41,237 nt of DNA, taken from Alphaproteobacteria bacterium (GTDB lineage Bacteria > Pseudomonadota > Alphaproteobacteria > Caulobacterales > Aquidulcibacteraceae). Numbering within the stretch: the first letter of the stretch is position 1; each line of letters begins with the position of its first letter. The translations under genes were made by a program, and so were the position numbers. Under the pieces are notes generated by a model. That model saw only the letters and a list, made by a program, of their open reading frames with translations, made no database searches and was not told the origin of the DNA. The stretch covers positions 1 to 41,237 of the forward strand of contig WGOB01000033.1 of assembly GCA_016124255.1 (NCBI GenBank). Direction: 5' to 3'. Positions 24,796 to 33,343 of this stretch are shown piece by piece.

Positions 24796-25652
24796 CAGCG
24801 TCTCTCTCTTTCTTGAGTGCGCGGTACGCGCGCAGGAACTTCGATATCGCAGACGGAGAAATCCGCCCGGCGATCACGGCGCACATCCTGGATCAGATCG
24901 CGGAAATCGCGGCTGTCGGTGCGCATCACAAAGATGGGCGCGCGCTCGGTCTCCGGCAGATCGGCTGCGACGCGCACCTGCAGCATGCGATCGGGATTCG
25001 TCGGCGGCTCGCCGACGTTCAGCGCGCGCACGACATCCAGGCCGAACACGACCCGGCCCCAGACCGTGTATTCGCCATCGAGGCGCGGATAGGCGTCGCG
25101 CATCAGGAAGAATTGGCTGTTGGCGGTGTTGTCGTCCTCGCCGCGGGCCATCGAGGCGATGCCGGGGCAATGGAGGCCGTGGGCGTAGACGCGACCGTCT
25201 GCTGTGGCGCTCATCAGCGCATCGGGCTGCGTCGCGATCGGCATCGCCTTATAGAAGCCGAGGCGGAAATTGGTCTGCTGCGCGGCCTGGATGAACGGAA
25301 ACTCCGCGCCGCGGCGAAAGGTGAACTCCGCCGGCAGATCGGGCAGCGGAGAGGCGCCGGTGCCGTCGCCGAGGGGATCGCCGCCCTGGGCCATGAAACC
25401 TTCGATCACGCGATGGAAGGTCAACCCGTCATAGAATTGCATGCGTGTGAGCGTCTTGACCCGCTCCACCGCGCGCGGCGCGATTTCGGGATACATCTCG
25501 ACAACGATCCGCCCATGGGCGGTGTCGATGTAGAGCGCGTTCTCAGGGTCGAGCGGGCGCCACACGGCGGCGTCGGGCGCGCGTTGGGCGGCCGCCGTTC
25601 CTGCGAAGACCAAACACAAAAATGCAAGCGCGAGTGCACGCATAACCGTCAT
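24768..25652 (-). CDS. Peptidyl-prolyl cis-trans isomerase, exported cyclophilin
   Basis: The 294-residue protein has a signal peptide, MRALALAFLCLVFAGTAAAQ, so it should act in the periplasm. The cyclophilin domain begins ALYIDTAHGRIVVEMYPEIAP and carries FYDGLTFHRVIEGFMAQGGDP, a family insert of about 50 residues (residues 105-150), GIASMARGEDDNTANSQFFLM and DGEYTVWGRVVFGLDVV. About 70 extra C-terminal residues, rich in Arg and Asp (VRRDRRADFSVCDIEV), follow. ATG 25652 overlaps the coaD stop (ATGA). gyrA-coaD-ppi-ppi-queA-tgt is a known alphaproteobacterial order. Confidence 0.92.
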   Translation of the reverse strand: MTVMRALALAFLCLVFAGTAAAQRAPDAAVWRPLDPENALYIDTAHGRIVVEMYPEIAPRAVERVKTLTRMQFYDGLTFHRVIEGFMAQGGDPLGDGTGASPLPDLPAEFTFRRGAEFPFIQAAQQTNFRLGFYKAMPIATQPDALMSATADGRVYAHGLHCPGIASMARGEDDNTANSQFFLMRDAYPRLDGEYTVWGRVVFGLDVVRALNVGEPPTNPDRMLQVRVAADLPETERAPIFVMRTDSRDFRDLIQDVRRDRRADFSVCDIEVPARVPRTQERERRWWSIIPFLN

Positions 25653-26146
25653 CCGAACTTGGCCCGCAGCCGCTGTTCGACCGGCGCAGGCACAAAATAC
25701 CGCACATCGCCTTTCAGGCGGGCGATCTCCTTCACCAGCCGCGACGCGACCGCCTGATGCGTCGGGTCGGCCATGAGGAACACCGTTTCGATGTTGGGAT
25801 TCAACTTTTGGTTCATCCCCACCATCTGAAACTCATACTCAAAATCCGACACAGCGCGCAATCCGCGTACGATCACTTGTGCAGAAACCGTCTCGGCGAA
25901 CTTCATCAGCAATGTGTCAAAAGGACGGACCTCGATCTCCATGTCGAGCTTGAGGCGCTGGGTCTCCTCGGTGACCATCTCGACGCGCTCTTCCAGCGTG
26001 AAGAGCGGGCCTTTGTCGCGGTTGATGGCGACGCCGATGATGAGGCGATCGACCAGCTTTTCGGCGCGGCGGATGATGTCGAGGTGGCCGTTGGTGATCG
26101 GGTCAAACGTGCCGGGATAGAGCCCCACGAGCGGCTTTACGGTCAT
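25649..26146 (-). CDS. coaD: Phosphopantetheine adenylyltransferase
   Basis: Fourth step of coenzyme A synthesis: adenylates 4'-phosphopantetheine to dephospho-CoA. The 165-residue protein has the nucleotidyltransferase motif GLYPGTFDPITNGHLDII (T/HxGH) at about 8-25, VIRGLRAVSDFEYEFQM at about 90-106, and a C-terminal ISSTLVKE-equivalent VASRLVKEIARLKG. Thirty bases lie between the gyrA stop and this start; AGGAG lies just upstream of the ATG. It overlaps the exported cyclophilin by ATGA. Confidence 0.96.
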   Translation of the reverse strand: MTVKPLVGLYPGTFDPITNGHLDIIRRAEKLVDRLIIGVAINRDKGPLFTLEERVEMVTEETQRLKLDMEIEVRPFDTLLMKFAETVSAQVIVRGLRAVSDFEYEFQMVGMNQKLNPNIETVFLMADPTHQAVASRLVKEIARLKGDVRYFVPAPVEQRLRAKFG

Positions 26147-26176
26147 CTTCGTCTCCTCCCGCCGCCCGGCGTCGCA

Positions 26177-28969
26177 CTATTCACGGTCGCCCGGCGCCGC
26201 GTCCTCGGCGCCATCCTCGCCGCCATCGACGTCTTCCAATCGCTCCGCGGCGACGACGTGTTCGTCTTCAGACGGCCGGATGAGCCAGACGCCCTGCGTG
26301 GCGCGGCCGGCGATGCGGATATCGGCGACGCCGGTGCGGATCAGCTGGCCTTTGTCGGTCACGAGCATCAATTCCTCTTCGTCCTTCACCGGGAAGGATG
26401 CGACGAGGCGCGCGCCCTCTTGCACGCGATGGGCGATGAGGCCTTTGCCGCCGCGCCCGGTGGTGCGGTATTCGAACGAAGACGCACGCTTGCCAAGGCC
26501 GTCCGACGTCACGGTGAGGATGAATTGCTCCTGCGTCTTGAGCCAGGTGAGGCGTTCGAAGGGGACGTCGGCGTCGCCGTTGTCGTCTCCGCTGTCCTCG
26601 GTCTCGACCTCGCCGCGGTCCTGCGCGTCCCACTTAAAGAAGGCGCGGACCTCGCCTGCGGTGACGTCGACGTGCCTGAGCACAGCCATGCCGATGACGG
26701 AATCGCCGTCCTTGAGATCAACGCCGCGCACGCCCGTTGAATCGCGCCCCTTGAACACCCGGACATCTGTGGCGCGGAAGCGGATGCATTGCGCCAGCGC
26801 CGTCGTCAGCAAGATGTCGCTGTCCTCGTCGCAGATCTGCACATCAATCAAGCTGTCGCCTTCATCGAGCTTCATCGCGATTTTTCCGGCGCGATAGACC
26901 TGAGTGAAGTCGGAGAGCTTGTTGCGACGCACCTGCCCGCTCTTCGTCGCGAACATGACGTCGAGACGCTCCCAGTCGCCCTCGTCCTCCGGCAGGGCCA
27001 TCACAGCGGTGATCGTCTCGCCGGCGTCGAGATTGAGGATATTGATGAGAGCGCGGCCGCGTGTGCGCGGGTCGCCCTGCGGCAGGCGCCAGACCTTCTC
27101 CTTGTAGACGATGCCGGTGGAGGAAAAGAAGAGGATCGGGGTGTGCGTCGAAGCGACAAAGAGACGGGTGACGTAATCCTCGTCCTTCGTCGTCATGCCG
27201 GCGCGGCCGCGGCCGCCGCGGCGCTGCGTGCGGTATTGCGACAGCGGCGTGCGTTTGGCGTAGCCGCCGTGGGTCACGGTGACGACCATGTCCTCGCGCG
27301 TGATCAGCGCTTCGTCATCGATCTCGCCTTCGGCCTCGGAGAAGGTCGTGCGGCGCGGGACGCCGAAGGACGCCTTCACCTCTGAGAGCTCGGCCTTGAT
27401 CATGTCCAGGATGCGCTGGCGCGAACCGAGGATGGCGAGCAATTCCTTGATCTCGTCGGCGATCTCGCGCGCGGCCTTGGCGATATCGTCGCGGCCAAGG
27501 CCGGTGAGCCGGGAAAGCTGCAGCGCCAGGATCGCCCTCGCCTGCTCGTCCGACAATTTGAGGCTCGGGCCTGAGGCCCCTTCTTCGATCGCGTTCGAGC
27601 GCGGGTCGGCGATGAGCTCGATCAGCGGCAGCATGTCGCCGACGGGCCATGAGCGCGCCAGGAGGCGTTCGCGCGCCTGCGCGGGGTCGGCGCTCTCGCG
27701 GATGGTGCGGATCACGTCATCGATGTTGGCGACGGCGATGGCGAGGCCCACCGTCTCGTGGCCGCGCTTGCGCGCCTTGGCGAGGCGATATTTCGTACGC
27801 CTCGTGATCACCTGCTCGCGGAACGAAAGGAACGCGGTGAGAATGTCGCGCAGGCCCATCTGCTCGGGGCGCCCGCGGTTGAGCGCGAGCATGTTCACGC
27901 CGAACGATTTCTGCAATTCACTGAAGCGGTAGAGCTGATTGAGCACGACATCGGGCACGGCGTCGCGCTTGATCTCGAAGACGATGCGAATGCCTTCGCG
28001 GTTGGATTCGTCGCGCATGTCGGCGATGCCCTCGACGCGCTTTTCGCGCACGAGCTCCCCGATCTTCTCGCACATCTGCGCCTTGTTCACCTGGTACGGA
28101 ATTTCGGTGACGATGATCGCGTCGCGCCCGCGGATCGTCTCCATGTGGTGCTTGGCGCGGATGATCACCGAGCCGCGGCCGGCAGCCAGCGCCATGCGCG
28201 CGCCGGCGCGGCCGAGGATTTCGCCGCCAGTGGGAAAGTCCGGACCCGGCACGATGTCGAGGAGATCGAGATCGGAGACGTCGGGCGTGTCGATCAGCGT
28301 GATCGTGGCGTCGATCACTTCGGACAGATTGTGCGGAGGAATGTTGGTCGCCATGCCGACGGCGATGCCGCCGGCGCCGTTGACGAGAAGGTTCGGGAAC
28401 TGCGCCGGCAGAACCGTCGGCTCTTGGGTCGAGCCGTCGTAATTGTCCTGCATGTCGACGGTGTCTTCGTCGATGTCGTCGAGCAGAGCGCGCGCGGCTT
28501 TGGCGAGGCGCGCTTCGGTGTACCGCATCGAGGCCGGCATATCGCCGTCGATGGAGCCGAAATTGCCCTGACCGTCGATGAGCGGCAGGCCCATCGAGAA
28601 ATCCTGCGCGAGGCGCACGAGCGTCAGATAGATCGCGGCGTCGCCGTGCGGGTGGTAATTGCCCATCACGTCGCCGACGGACTTGGCGCATTTGCGGTAC
28701 GGACGGTCGTGGCGATTTCCCGCTTCGTCCATGGAATACAGGATACGCCGGTGCACGGGCTTGAGGCCGTCGCGCACGTCAGGCAGCGCGCGCGAGACGA
28801 TCACGCTCATCGCGTAATCGAGATACGAGCGGCGCATTTCGTCTTCGATGTGGATCGGCGCGACCCCCGGCGGGAGCGCTGCGCCTGCTGAATTGTCCTC
28901 CGGCGGGTCGCCAGGATCGTTCGTGTCTGCCAAAGTGTTCGACGATGTCTGCGGCCGATCGCGGCGCAC
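26177..28969 (-). CDS. gyrA: DNA gyrase subunit A
   Basis: Breaks and rejoins DNA in the gyrase heterotetramer to introduce negative supercoils. The 930-residue protein carries the catalytic Tyr in ASMRYTEARL, the GyrA box QRRGGRG (gyrase rather than topoisomerase IV), and six C-terminal blades ending in a long Asp/Glu-rich tail. The quinolone-determining region reads HPHGDAAIYLTLVRLAQ, with Ala111 and Leu115 where E. coli has Ser83 and Asp87. GTG 28969 is the longest start, without a clear ribosome-binding site; TTG 12 codons downstream (LADTNDPGD) is plausible. First gene of the gyrA-tgt run. Confidence 0.96.
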   Translation of the reverse strand: MRRDRPQTSSNTLADTNDPGDPPEDNSAGAALPPGVAPIHIEDEMRRSYLDYAMSVIVSRALPDVRDGLKPVHRRILYSMDEAGNRHDRPYRKCAKSVGDVMGNYHPHGDAAIYLTLVRLAQDFSMGLPLIDGQGNFGSIDGDMPASMRYTEARLAKAARALLDDIDEDTVDMQDNYDGSTQEPTVLPAQFPNLLVNGAGGIAVGMATNIPPHNLSEVIDATITLIDTPDVSDLDLLDIVPGPDFPTGGEILGRAGARMALAAGRGSVIIRAKHHMETIRGRDAIIVTEIPYQVNKAQMCEKIGELVREKRVEGIADMRDESNREGIRIVFEIKRDAVPDVVLNQLYRFSELQKSFGVNMLALNRGRPEQMGLRDILTAFLSFREQVITRRTKYRLAKARKRGHETVGLAIAVANIDDVIRTIRESADPAQARERLLARSWPVGDMLPLIELIADPRSNAIEEGASGPSLKLSDEQARAILALQLSRLTGLGRDDIAKAAREIADEIKELLAILGSRQRILDMIKAELSEVKASFGVPRRTTFSEAEGEIDDEALITREDMVVTVTHGGYAKRTPLSQYRTQRRGGRGRAGMTTKDEDYVTRLFVASTHTPILFFSSTGIVYKEKVWRLPQGDPRTRGRALINILNLDAGETITAVMALPEDEGDWERLDVMFATKSGQVRRNKLSDFTQVYRAGKIAMKLDEGDSLIDVQICDEDSDILLTTALAQCIRFRATDVRVFKGRDSTGVRGVDLKDGDSVIGMAVLRHVDVTAGEVRAFFKWDAQDRGEVETEDSGDDNGDADVPFERLTWLKTQEQFILTVTSDGLGKRASSFEYRTTGRGGKGLIAHRVQEGARLVASFPVKDEEELMLVTDKGQLIRTGVADIRIAGRATQGVWLIRPSEDEHVVAAERLEDVDGGEDGAEDAAPGDRE

Positions 28970-29071
28970 CGCCGCTGGGCCTGTTGTGACTCGGGTCTAG
29001 GTAGCACCTTTGGCCCGCGCCCCGCAAACCGCGCCGCCTCCTTCCCGCGGCCCCAAAGCAGAGGAGACGCC

Positions 29072-29695
29072 ATGTCGCGCGCCGCCTGTATCCGTAGCGC
29101 TTCCTTCGTCGCGGGGCTTGCCCTCGCCCTTGCCGCCGGCGGGTGCAGCCGGCCCCAGGAACGCGCCGCCGCGCAGAGCGAAACCGCCCGGGCAGCGGTG
29201 TCGGCGGACGCCAGCTTCATCGGCCAAACGGCGGAGGCGCCGATCCTGGATACGGCCGGCGCCGCGATCGGCACAGCTCGGTTGACGGAGGGACCCGCCG
29301 GGGTGCTCGTCCATCTGAGCCTGAACGCCGGCGCGCTGCCGGGCGGCTGGCACGGAACGCATTTCCATGGCGTGGGCGCCTGCGACGACGGCGCGCAGGG
29401 CTTCGCCCATTCGGGCTCGCATGTCGGCGCCGCCGAGGGGCGCCACGGCCTTCTCAACCCGACCGGGCCAGAACCGGGCGACCTGCCTTCGATCTGGGCC
29501 CCGGCCAGCGGCGCGTTCGAGGCGGAGCTTTATTCCCCGTTCCTCACGCTGCGCCCCGAGGCGGACGGGCGCCAGCCGATCCGGGACGCGGACGGGAGCG
29601 CCTTGATCATCCACGCGGCGCGCGACGACCAGCGCGCACAGCCGATCGGCGGCGCGGGCGCACGGCTCGCGTGCGCGGTGTTCACCGCGGGATAA
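29072..29695 (+). CDS. sodC: Superoxide dismutase [Cu-Zn]-family lipoprotein
   Basis: Periplasmic enzyme expected to dismutate superoxide. The 207-residue protein has a lipoprotein signal ending LALAAGGC, Cys at about 25. Copper ligands appear in GTHFHGVGAC and the late His in ALIIHAARDDQRAQPIGGAGARLAC; the two Cys can form the conserved disulphide. The bridging and zinc His lie in GSHVGAAEGRHGLLNP. Odd: the third zinc His of the usual GPHAGDLP is Glu (GPEPGDLP), while the Asp of GDLP is kept. AGAGGAG precedes ATG 29072. Divergent from gyrA. Confidence 0.9.
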   Translation: MSRAACIRSASFVAGLALALAAGGCSRPQERAAAQSETARAAVSADASFIGQTAEAPILDTAGAAIGTARLTEGPAGVLVHLSLNAGALPGGWHGTHFHGVGACDDGAQGFAHSGSHVGAAEGRHGLLNPTGPEPGDLPSIWAPASGAFEAELYSPFLTLRPEADGRQPIRDADGSALIIHAARDDQRAQPIGGAGARLACAVFTAG

Positions 29696-29701
29696 GGCGC
29701 G

Positions 29702-30154
29702 TTACGCCGGCTTGACGATCATCAGCGCGTAGATCGCCAGGACGGACGCGAACGCGGGCCAGCCGCACCAGAACCAGATCCACATCAGGCGCTGGCGCTG
29801 CGGCGCGTCTGCGCCGGTTTCAGCCAGCTTCGCCACGCGTCTTTGTATCCAAACCACAGGCAGCCAGAACGCCCCGGCGACGGCGTAGAGCGCCAGCGAC
29901 GCAACGATCCACGGCTCGCTCCAGCTGCGGCCCGAGAGGTGGATGAGCGCTGCGCCCGTCAACGGTTGAAGCACGACCGCGCTCGCGGTGAACAGCCAGT
30001 CGGCAAGCACGACCAGACGTGCGACGCCGGCGAACACGGTCGCGTCCTTCGCGCGCCAGGCAGCGAACATGAAGAACGCGATGCCAAGGCCGGTTCCGAA
30101 CAACATTGCAGCAGAGAGAATGTGCAGCCATTTGGCGAAGAGGAAGAGCGTCAT
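29702..30154 (-). CDS. DUF2269-like integral membrane protein
   Basis: The 150-residue protein starts MTLFLFAKWLHILSAAMLFG and has four predicted membrane segments (about 5-27, 42-66, 80-101, 125-146). The His in KWLHILSA and the small-residue-rich GTGLGIAFFMF fit the DUF2269 family. Function is not known. ATG 30154 overlaps the SDR-DoxX gene stop (ATGA), which links it to that gene. It is convergent with sodC, six bases between stops. Confidence 0.82.
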   Translation of the reverse strand: MTLFLFAKWLHILSAAMLFGTGLGIAFFMFAAWRAKDATVFAGVARLVVLADWLFTASAVVLQPLTGAALIHLSGRSWSEPWIVASLALYAVAGAFWLPVVWIQRRVAKLAETGADAPQRQRLMWIWFWCGWPAFASVLAIYALMIVKPA

Positions 30155-31437
30155 CGGCGGTCGCTCATCGCCGCGAGCAGCGCAAGAAGCGCGAAGAAAG
30201 GAATGAGTTTCACCAAACGCCCGAGCGGATCGGCCCAAAGGTGCGGCAACGCGAGGCTGAGCACGGCGACGTAGCCGAACGTAACGGCGGCCATGACGCC
30301 AAGGGCGGCGCGCTTGTGCGGGGTCAGCAGATACCAGACGCCCATCGCGATATCGAAGGCGCCGCCAAGATCGGCCGCCCAGCGCGACAGATCGCCGAGG
30401 CCGGCCTGCCGGGCCAGCGCGATCGCTTCGGCGCGGCCGGCCGTGAGGCAGACAATTCCGGTGACGATCCAGAACCCCGCAAGCAGAAATTCCGCCAACG
30501 CTTTCGCAAAATAGAGACGCGCGTGCCAGCGCTCGGGCGCGCCCGCGGGATCGGCGGCGAGCGCGGCGCTGTAGGCGCGCGGGGAAACGCCGAGCTGGCG
30601 TGGCGCATCGTCAGGATCGCCGGCGACGTTGAACGCCATCTGCCGGCGCGACGTGCTGCGCAGCGGCGTGCGCACGCCAAGGACGCCGACCGCGTCGCCC
30701 AGCGCGAACGCAGCATCCGCCAGTGCCCGCGGGGCGCGCCACAAGCGCGTCTCGCCGAACCCGAGCCAGCGTCGCTGCACCGCGAGCAGATCGCCGAGCG
30801 TGGCGCGTTCAGGGCCGGCGCATTCGATAATCGTGCGCACGGGCGCGCCGGGCTTCAGCAGCGCGAGAACAATCGCGCAGAGATCATCGATGTGGATCGG
30901 CTGAAAAACGCCTGGACTGTCGATCAGCGGCGTGACGAACGGGATGCCGGCCAGGCCGCGCAGGAGCGCCGTGCCGCCATAGGCGGCCCGCGCAATCACG
31001 AGCGAGGGGCGTAGGATCGTCCAGTCGAGATCGCGCTGCACGAGCAGCGCATCGCCGGCGTGCTTGGTCCGCGCATAGTCGGTGCCGGCGGCAGGATCGG
31101 CGCCGATGGCGGAGATGTGGATCACGCGCCGGACGCCGGCGCGTTCGCATGCCGCGAACAGGCGATCGGCGCCGTCGACGTGCGCGGCACTGGTGGAATC
31201 GGCGCCGCCGTCCTGCAGCACGCCGACGCAATTGATCACGGCGTCCACGCCGCCAAGAAGCGCGGCCCAATCCGGCTGCGCGGCGAAATCGGCGCCGACC
31301 CAGTCCCAATCAGGGAAGCGGCGGCGGCCGAAACCCACGTCGCGGCCAGCGGCGCGGACCGCGACGCCGTGCGACGCGAGTCGCGCCGCGATCGCGGAGC
31401 CGATAAAGCCATACGCGCCGGTGACGAGAATCCGCAT
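30151..31437 (-). CDS. NAD(P)-dependent epimerase-like SDR fused to a DoxX-like membrane domain
   Basis: The 428-residue protein joins two parts. Residues 1-290 are an atypical SDR: nucleotide motif VTGAYGFIGSAIAARL, HISAIGADP, the YxxxK-like TDYARTKHAGDALL, and LDWTILRPSLV, as in YbjT/NDUFA9-like reductases. Residues 305-428 contain four hydrophobic segments (AEFLLAGFWIVTGIVCL, FDIAMGVWYLLT, MAAVTFGYVAVLSLAL, LIPFFALLALLAAM) of the DoxX-like type. The arrangement suggests a membrane-tethered redox enzyme; substrate unknown. ATG 31437 begins at the Rossmann strand. Coupled by ATGA to the DUF2269-like gene. Confidence 0.9.
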   Translation of the reverse strand: MRILVTGAYGFIGSAIAARLASHGVAVRAAGRDVGFGRRRFPDWDWVGADFAAQPDWAALLGGVDAVINCVGVLQDGGADSTSAAHVDGADRLFAACERAGVRRVIHISAIGADPAAGTDYARTKHAGDALLVQRDLDWTILRPSLVIARAAYGGTALLRGLAGIPFVTPLIDSPGVFQPIHIDDLCAIVLALLKPGAPVRTIIECAGPERATLGDLLAVQRRWLGFGETRLWRAPRALADAAFALGDAVGVLGVRTPLRSTSRRQMAFNVAGDPDDAPRQLGVSPRAYSAALAADPAGAPERWHARLYFAKALAEFLLAGFWIVTGIVCLTAGRAEAIALARQAGLGDLSRWAADLGGAFDIAMGVWYLLTPHKRAALGVMAAVTFGYVAVLSLALPHLWADPLGRLVKLIPFFALLALLAAMSDRR

Positions 31438-31489
31438 GTCGGCGGCAAACTGGGCGAAAGCGGCGCCCAAGCCAACACGGGAGGACGCC

Positions 31490-32476
31490 ATGGCGATGAC
31501 ACGACGCACGCTGCTGAGCGCGGTCTGCGCGCTTCCCGCAAGCGCTTGCGCTGCGGCGCCCGCGCCGGACGCGGCGCCGGCCTGGCGCGCGGGGCCGGCG
31601 GCGCCTTATGCGGTGCAGGAAATCTATCCGGCGCTGCACGAAGGCGGCATCTGGATCGCCGGCGGGTTCTCGCCGGAGGCGCGCGGCGCGACCGAACGCG
31701 TCATCGTGTTCGACCTCGCAACGCAGGCCTGGCGCGACGGGCCGGCGCTGCCCACGCCTTCGCACCATGTCCATCTCGTCAGCCACGAGGGCGCGCTCTG
31801 GGCGATCGGCGGTTTCCTCGGCGGCGCATCGCGCATGCAATGGACTTGCACCGAGCGCGTGCTGAAGCTCCATGGCGATGCTTGGACCGAGGGGCCTGCG
31901 CTCCCGAAACCGATCGGCGAGGCCTGCCCGATCGCGCACCAGGGCCGCATCCATCTGATCGGAGGACGCTCGCCGACCGGCGCGGCCAATGCGGCGTGGA
32001 ACGACCAGGCCGACGTGGACGATCATTTCGTGCTCGCGGCGGGCGCCGCGCAATGGGAGCGCGCCGCGCCGCTGCCGATGGCGCGCAATTCCGCCGCGGC
32101 GGCGAGCATCGGCGGGGCGATCCATGTGATCTCGGGGCGCACGGTGGCGAACGGGCAGACCGACGCGCATCACATCTATGACGCACGCGGCGGCGCCTGG
32201 CGCGCGGGCGCGTCGTTTCCCGAGCCGCGGGGCGGGCTTGCAGCCGCGACCGTCCGTGGACGGATCATCGCCGGCGGCGGCGAAATTTTCGAACCGCCCT
32301 CTGTAGGGAGCGCCCTCTATGCGCTCGATGGCGAGACCTGGGCGCCGGCCGGCGCGCTGCCGGCGGGGCGCCACGGGCATGGCTTCATCGCGGCGGATGA
32401 CGCGCTCTACGTTCTCGGCGGCGCGGCCCGCGTCGGCGGCGACGGCACGCTCGCGCGCTTGGATGTTCTGATCTAG
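31490..32476 (+). CDS. Exported Kelch-repeat beta-propeller protein
   Basis: The 328-residue protein has an N-terminal export signal (MTRRTLLSAVCALPASACAAAP), possibly lipidated at the Cys after ASA and with a weak twin-Arg. About six Kelch-type repeats follow, each with a GG doublet and a Trp (IWIAGGFSPEARG, LWAIGGFLGG, IHLIGGRSPTG, IHVISGRTVANG, RIIAGGGEIFEPP, LYVLGGAARVGG). The closest general analogue is the NanM/YjhT propeller, but no sialic-acid genes are nearby, so I assign no substrate. GGGAGGACGCC before ATG 31490 is a strong ribosome-binding site. Confidence 0.87.
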   Translation: MAMTRRTLLSAVCALPASACAAAPAPDAAPAWRAGPAAPYAVQEIYPALHEGGIWIAGGFSPEARGATERVIVFDLATQAWRDGPALPTPSHHVHLVSHEGALWAIGGFLGGASRMQWTCTERVLKLHGDAWTEGPALPKPIGEACPIAHQGRIHLIGGRSPTGAANAAWNDQADVDDHFVLAAGAAQWERAAPLPMARNSAAAASIGGAIHVISGRTVANGQTDAHHIYDARGGAWRAGASFPEPRGGLAAATVRGRIIAGGGEIFEPPSVGSALYALDGETWAPAGALPAGRHGHGFIAADDALYVLGGAARVGGDGTLARLDVLI

Positions 32477-32479
32477 CTG

Positions 32480-32612
32480 GCGCCGGCAGGCGATCGGCCA
32501 TCGCGGTGAGCGCGACGCCGGCGAGCGTGAGGGCGGCGCCGAGCGCGACGTGCGCGGTCAGCGGATCGTCGCGCACGATGACGCCAAGGGTGACCGAGAT
32601 GATCGCACGTGC
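32480..32612 (-). pseudogene. Remnant of a DMT/EamA transporter (C-terminal tail only)
   Basis: In one minus-strand frame this stretch reads SVTLGVIVRDDPLTAHVAL and then GAALTLAGVALTAMADRL, which resembles the last helix pair of EamA-family transporters (typically LGVLxLGEPLT followed by GAALIxAGVxL). An in-frame TAG at 32613-32615 closes the frame upstream. No other part of the gene remains between the Kelch and cupin genes. The frame reads past the expected end into the Kelch gene's antisense, so the original stop is gone too. Confidence 0.55.
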
Positions 32613-32656
32613 CTAGGCCGCGCTGCGGCGGCTGGCGAGCGCGCCCGCGGCCACAC

Positions 32657-33244
32657 TCATTTTTTCTTTGCGGGCGGCGTTTTCTTTGCGGCCTTCGCAG
32701 CGCGCGGCGCGAACGGGTTGCGCCCGGCGTCAAGATCGTAGGCGCGCATCTCCTCGCCGACCCGCACACCACGCTTCTTCACGCTTGGGAAATCGACGAC
32801 GTCGGCGTCGAGCGCTTCGCCGCCCATCAGATAGACAAGATCTTCAAAGCCGGTGTTGCGGAGGTGGTGGGCGACCTGGGGGGCCGGAAACGCCAAAAAG
32901 TCGCCGGCGCCGACCTCAACTTCCTCATCGCCGATCAGCGCCATGCCTTGGCCGTAGAGGATGTAGAGCCATTCCTCTTCGCGCTGGTGAGCGTGGGGCA
33001 CGAAGCTTTCCTTGCCGGCGGGAATGCGGGCGAAGTTGACGCCCAGGCGTTTCAAGCCCAACGCGCGGCCCATCATCACGCCGGTGATCTCCGAGCGCGG
33101 ATTCCAGGGGTGCGAAAAGGTCTGTTCAAGCTTGGCCATATCGACGGCGCGCAGCAGGTGGGGCGGGCCCTTGCGGCGTGAGGCGGCCTTCTTCGCCGTC
33201 TTCGCGGCGCGTGCCTTCGCCGTCTTCTTCGTGGTCTTCGCCAT
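32657..33244 (-). CDS. Cupin-domain protein with basic histone-H1-like tails
   Basis: The 195-residue protein has a single cupin barrel in the middle (about 60-150): HAHQREEEWLYILYGQGMAL gives the HxH-x3-E metal site and GDFLAFPAPQVAHHLRN the second motif with its His. Both ends are Lys/Ala-rich: MAKTTKKTAKARAAKTAKK at the N-terminus and AAKAAKKTPPAKKK at the C-terminus, like bacterial histone H1-type tails. The barrel resembles sugar-phosphate isomerase or dioxygenase-type cupins with a divalent metal; no substrate can be assigned. ATG 33244 is the only reasonable start. Confidence 0.85.
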   Translation of the reverse strand: MAKTTKKTAKARAAKTAKKAASRRKGPPHLLRAVDMAKLEQTFSHPWNPRSEITGVMMGRALGLKRLGVNFARIPAGKESFVPHAHQREEEWLYILYGQGMALIGDEEVEVGAGDFLAFPAPQVAHHLRNTGFEDLVYLMGGEALDADVVDFPSVKKRGVRVGEEMRAYDLDAGRNPFAPRAAKAAKKTPPAKKK

Positions 33245-33343
33245 AATTATCCCGTCCGCGTTTTGCGTTCGGTTCGACCCTAGCACGCAACTTCTAAGGA
33301 AGGCTGGGCGGGCATGGTGAGCGGGCTGTTTACGCGCCGTCTG

